Source: Frankia nepalensis
Lineage (GTDB): Bacteria; Actinomycetota; Actinomycetes; Frankiales; Frankiaceae
Direction: 5' to 3'
Assembly: GCF_016786325.1 (NCBI RefSeq)
Contig: NZ_JADWYU010000098.1
Span: forward strand, 80,649-144,648
Length of the DNA stretch: 64,000 nucleotides
Made by a program: the position numbers and the translations under genes. The notes beneath the pieces are model-generated. The model saw nothing but the letters and a program-made list of their open reading frames with translations. It was not told where the DNA came from and did not search any database. Below, piece after piece: positions 60,975-64,000 of the stretch (its first letter is position 1; each line of letters starts with the position of its first letter).

Positions 60975-61492
60975 GGCCGTGCCTTTCGGGAGTGCTCGTG
61001 AACGGCGCTCCCGGACGACCTATCGCCCGACCGTGACCCCGGAGGGGAGCACCCATGTCGATACGTTCACGGGTACCACCTCCTCGTTCTCTCGCACGGC
61101 CTCCGGAAAGGTAGCAGTGGTCGCCAGGGTCCGCCAACGGGTTTTCGCGGAGGCTCCGGGGCCCGCCGCGAAGGCGGTCACGCTCAGCCAGCAAGATCCA
61201 ACGAACTCACGGCCGCTCGTCTGACACGTGCGGAGAAGGCGACCAGCGCGGCGTCAGGAGCCGCCGGAGCCCGTCGGGCCGCGGCGAGTCCTACGGCCGT
61301 CCGCGCTGGACGATCGGGGCCCACGTACCGGTGTAACGGTCGAGCCGCTTGAACACCGCGGCGGCGGAGCCGGCCGGCGAGCGCGGTCGCCGGCCGGCTC
61401 GGGTTGATCAGAGGCGGCGCTCCTGTATGAGCCTCCCCGTGGGGCGGAAATGGGAGCGCCAGGCTCGGCGTCGAGTTGCCCTGGCCATTGAC
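60975..61492. other. Gap between hydrolase and anti-sigma-like genes
   Basis: No gene is supported on either strand. A 25-codon minus-strand frame exists at 61020-61097 but lacks a properly spaced ribosome site. One copy of the 10-mer CAGCAAGATC lies at 61189-61198. No terminator or promoter is evident. Confidence 0.35.
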
Positions 61493-62644
61493 TCAGAGGG
61501 GCAGAGAGCCGCGGAAGGTCAGCTTCGATGGGATCGGCCAGCCTGACTCGTCAACCGGACCGATACACGCGATCCTCACCTCGCCGACGTCGGTCACGAC
61601 GACCCCGTCGCGACCGGGTGCCACACCGGGGAGAGTCCAGCCCAGGATGGTGGCCACCGCGTCGGCCGGCACGCCCGCGGGCGGGTTCGGAGCCTGGACC
61701 GCCGCCTGAATGCACGCCTGGTTCATTTCGATCTGTTGCTGCTCGGTAGGGCGCGCGGGCCCAAGGTTCGGAATCTTCCAGGCGTCCAGACGGCCGAGGA
61801 GCTTTCCCGCGCCGTCGAAGGTGTAGAACGCGAAGGGCTGGTCCCAGGCCGGGAAGTTGGCCCCTTCGACCTTGAACCGGGCGAGGACACCGCCGTCATC
61901 GAGGATCGGGACGACGATACTCTGGCCGGTCGGGAACACGGCCAGCACCATTGCCACGTCCGGTGACACGTGCCCGGCGCCGAACCGGCCATACGTCCAG
62001 CCTGGGCCCAGGAAGTTGAACGACGTGAGTGGACCGTCCGGGGGGAGCAGAAACTCGTTGTAGTGGGAGACGCCTTCTCCGACCCCGCCTTGGACGCGGT
62101 CGAAGGCGGGACCGCCGTCCTCACCAGTGGGGATATCGCAGTAGGTCATATCGGTTTCGGACACGATTATTCCGGCGTAACCCTGTTTGTCATGTATTAC
62201 GCCGAGGACCCGGTTGGTATCACCCGGCGTATCCAGGTTCCAATCGCAGTGGCGGATCAGCGTCGCCTTCTCGCTCTCGGTCAGCGGGACGACGCGGGGG
62301 GCGTCCACCAGCTGGATCTTGATTGGTGGCTGTCCGGTCGCTCCGGGCACCTCAGAGGGCACCGGCGGCTGCGCCGGCCTCGAGGCCGCTGTCGGTGTCG
62401 TCCCGGCGCCTCCCGCGGCGATCACCTGGTCAGGCTCGCCCGTGCGCGTCGCGGCGAGCAGGCTCAGGGGGATCGCGACGCCGGCGAGGGCGACGACGAG
62501 TGCCGTGGCGAGCCGGCCGCGGGCGCGGCGGCGGCGGGCGCCGGCGCGGATGGTGTCGGGGAAGGCGGGGCCGAAGGCCGGCGTGGGCTCGTCATGGGCG
62601 AGGGCGCGCAGCCGGGTCCGCAGGTGTGCGTCGTCGGGGGTCAC
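61493..62644 (-). CDS. Membrane protein, probable anti-sigma partner
   Basis: 383 residues; GTG start overlapping the sigma-factor stop by 4 bases. Residues 1-48 are cytoplasmic and Arg-rich (RTRLRALAHDEPTPAFGPAFPDTIRAGARRRRARG); one transmembrane helix follows (LATALVVALAGVAIPLSLLAA, ~46-66). Then comes an extracellular domain of ~310 residues rich in Pro/Gly and aromatic residues (VSETDMTYCDIPTGEDGGPAFD.., LLPPDGPLTSFNFLGPGWTYGRFGAGHVSPDVAMVLAVF). No zinc HxxxCxxC motif is seen. The position, coupled to a sigma factor, makes an anti-sigma or signal-reception role likely. Confidence 0.75.
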   Translation of the reverse strand: MTPDDAHLRTRLRALAHDEPTPAFGPAFPDTIRAGARRRRARGRLATALVVALAGVAIPLSLLAATRTGEPDQVIAAGGAGTTPTAASRPAQPPVPSEVPGATGQPPIKIQLVDAPRVVPLTESEKATLIRHCDWNLDTPGDTNRVLGVIHDKQGYAGIIVSETDMTYCDIPTGEDGGPAFDRVQGGVGEGVSHYNEFLLPPDGPLTSFNFLGPGWTYGRFGAGHVSPDVAMVLAVFPTGQSIVVPILDDGGVLARFKVEGANFPAWDQPFAFYTFDGAGKLLGRLDAWKIPNLGPARPTEQQQIEMNQACIQAAVQAPNPPAGVPADAVATILGWTLPGVAPGRDGVVVTDVGEVRIACIGPVDESGWPIPSKLTFRGSLPL

Positions 62645-63258
62645 AGCCGGTCTCCCTCGGGCTTGGTGGTGACCAGCCGCGGTGTGCGCTGGTGGTGGTC
62701 GCGGTCCGTCAGGATGTCCGGTCCGGCGGCGGTCCGTGGGCCGACCGCGTCGAGGTGTTCGCTGTCGCGTAGCCGGGCCAGGCCGCGGGAGGCGTGGGAG
62801 CGCACCGAGCCGATGGAGCAGCCGAGGGTCGCGGCGACGTCGGCCTCGGGCAGGTCCTCGACATAGCGGAGGACGACGACGGCACGCTGGCGGGGTGACA
62901 GGGCACGCAGCGCCCGGATGAGGCTCTCGCGTTGGGTGATCCGGTCGGCGAGGTCGACGCCCACCGCGGCGACGTCATGTGGCCAGGAACCGTGGTCCTG
63001 CAGAGGGACCTCGACTACCCGGGCGCGCAGCCGCCGCCACCGGCTCGTCGCGCCGTTGACGATGGCCCGGCGCAGATAGGCCTCGCGCCGCCCTTCGTCG
63101 ATCTTGTCCCAGCGAAGGTAGGCCCGTTCGAACCCACCCTGGACGAGGTCCTCCGCCGCCGCCCGGTCGCCGCCGGTGAGCAGGATCGCGCTCGAGAGCA
63201 GCCGGTTGGCCACCCTGGCCACGAATTCCTCGAACGCCCGTTCGTCATCCGTGTCCAC
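62641..63258 (-). CDS. SigE-family RNA polymerase sigma factor (ECF type)
   Basis: 205 residues from GTG 63258, which has GGGAGGAGG upstream; longer frames upstream are spurious. Region 2: DERAFEEFVARVANRLLSSAILLTGGDRAAAEDLVQGGFERAYLRWDKI, with the usual DLVQ core and RW end. Region 4: RALRALSPRQRAVVVLRYVEDLPEADVAATLGCSIGSVRSHASRGLARLR. This is the SigE-like (70-kDa ECF) class common in actinobacteria. It directs RNA polymerase to stress or envelope genes. The last codons overlap the membrane-protein gene, so the two form an operon. Confidence 0.92.
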   Translation of the reverse strand: MDTDDERAFEEFVARVANRLLSSAILLTGGDRAAAEDLVQGGFERAYLRWDKIDEGRREAYLRRAIVNGATSRWRRLRARVVEVPLQDHGSWPHDVAAVGVDLADRITQRESLIRALRALSPRQRAVVVLRYVEDLPEADVAATLGCSIGSVRSHASRGLARLRDSEHLDAVGPRTAAGPDILTDRDHHQRTPRLVTTKPEGDRL

Positions 63259-63614
63259 TCCTCGCCTCCTCCCTCTGTCGCCGCTGCTGCTGATGTGACG
63301 CGCGCGGGCCGGCCGGCTATGAGGCTGGATGGGGGCGCTGTCCGGCGGCCGACGATCGGGGCGACCCACGCCAGCGTGCCGAGAGGCAGTCGTGGGGCCG
63401 GGTTGGGAGCCGGGGTTGTGGCCAGGCCCCAGCAGAGCGGTGTGCTGGCCCTTGGCCTGTGGCACCCCGGGGCGGCCTTGGCCGGTTGCGCACAAGGCCG
63501 TCGCGAGGTTGCGGAGTCGCGCATGTGATTTGACGGCAAGACGACCTCTTCGGCGCCCCTAACCGCGATTCCCATCATTCAGAATCGGCTGGGCGCAAAC
63601 AAGGAGGTGTCGCC
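63259..63614. other. Divergent region between sigma factor and MFS genes
   Basis: No gene. GC content drops near 63520-63600, with TTGACG at 63529-63534 (plus strand) as a possible -35 without a clear -10 at 17 bases. AAGGAGGTG at 63601-63609 is a full ribosome site for the MFS gene. Confidence 0.45.
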
Positions 63615-64000
63615 ATGGTTGTCACGGACATTCCCCAGACGATTCCCGACCCGCTGCCCGCCACCCTGCCATTCCTCTGGGAACGTCGCGGCGCCGACAG
63701 ATGGCGCCCTCCGCCGGGCGCGCGAAGATCCCGGCTGGCGAGTTTTCTGTCCACCGCCACCCAGGAAGGCACCGCCGCCGTCCTGCCCACCTTCTTCGCC
63801 AGCACGCTGCGCGCGACACCGCTGGCCCTGGGCGCCGTCGAGGCCGGCGGCCACGCCGCCGGGACCGTAGCCCGCATGGTCGGCGCCGAACTCGGCGCCC
63901 ACACCCGCCGCCGACGAACCCTAAGCGCCATCGGCCACAGCGGGATCACCATCGGCTCCGCGCTGATCGCCCTCGCCACCACCGTCTGGGCCGCCGGCAT
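63615..64000 (+). CDS. MFS transporter, 5' part (cut by the window edge)
   Basis: An open frame of 128+ residues from ATG 63615, preceded by AAGGAGGTG at 5-base spacing, continuing to the end of the window. MVVTDIPQTIPDPLPATLPFLWERRGADRW.. is the cytoplasmic N-terminus. RLASFLSTATQEGTAAVLPTFFASTLRATPLALGAVEAGGHAAGTVARMVGAELGAHTRRRRTLSAIGHSGITIGSALIALATTVWAAG then shows two to three membrane helices with the MFS loop motif between helices 2 and 3 (GAELGAHTRRRR). Substrate unknown. It is divergent from the sigma operon. Confidence 0.75.
   Translation, partial: MVVTDIPQTIPDPLPATLPFLWERRGADRWRPPPGARRSRLASFLSTATQEGTAAVLPTFFASTLRATPLALGAVEAGGHAAGTVARMVGAELGAHTRRRRTLSAIGHSGITIGSALIALATTVWAAG

Noticed and set aside
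61020..61097. 25-codon minus-strand frame with a GGTGGTACCC stretch resembling a T-box
   Set aside because: The ribosome site is 2 bases from the GTG, T-box specifier and stem I are absent, and the hydrolase has no amino-acid link.

Overview
The window is very GC-rich throughout. It has actinobacterial coding style: many GTG starts, frequent 4-base ATGA/GTGA overlaps, Ala/Pro/Gly-rich linkers, a tRNA gene without an encoded CCA, and an actinobacterial cysteine-type leader peptide. The mix of gas-vesicle genes, a type VII-linked Rhs toxin and many small palindromic intergenic repeats suggests a Frankia-like soil actinomycete. That placement is inference; no rRNA or other strong phylogenetic marker is present.

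Layout. 0-10 kb: amidohydrolase, winged-helix protein, a ~300-bp MITE-like element, a membrane diguanylate cyclase, an MFS transporter, a 2-oxoglutarate/Fe(II) oxygenase and a metallophosphoesterase. 10.9-17.5 kb: a TetR regulator, then a tyrosine-degradation cluster (4-hydroxyphenylpyruvate dioxygenase, homogentisate dioxygenase, fumarylacetoacetase) without a maleylacetoacetate isomerase, then a secreted serpin. 17.8-24 kb: acyl-CoA dehydrogenase, a divergent MarR/MFS efflux pair with two palindromic operator candidates, an NTF2-like protein and another MFS protein. 24.2-36.6 kb: a type VII secretion island with two small WXG100-type proteins, an unrecognised protein, a 1677-aa Rhs polymorphic toxin with a T7SS-type N-terminus, a probable immunity gene, and a convergent FHA/FtsK-type EccC ATPase. 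A decayed fragment of the EccC 3' end lies between them. 36.8-39.1 kb: a potassium channel with two RCK/TrkA modules. 39.4-46.5 kb: a gas-vesicle operon (GvpO, three GvpA/J-type proteins, two GvpF/L proteins, GvpK, a YtxH-like protein and a START-domain protein), followed by an HD-domain protein.

47-64 kb: a lipoprotein, an acetyltransferase and an amino-acid ABC transporter. The transporter is preceded by a 32-codon leader peptide ending Cys-Arg-Arg, which points to sulfur or cysteine control. Then come an MDR oxidoreductase, a GNAT protein, a sensor/DUF4097 membrane protein, an HxlR regulator, and tRNA-Asn with an excisionase remnant next to it (a likely old integration site). The window ends with a GlxA-type regulator divergent from an NmrA-type protein, an alpha/beta hydrolase lacking its nucleophile serine, a SigE-family sigma factor with its membrane partner, and the 5' end of an MFS gene cut by the window edge.

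Between genes, several palindromic or repeated elements recur: a 75-nt inverted-ended element in two copies, paired hairpins sharing a 19-mer, a 79-nt near-perfect hairpin, and a 10-mer present five times.
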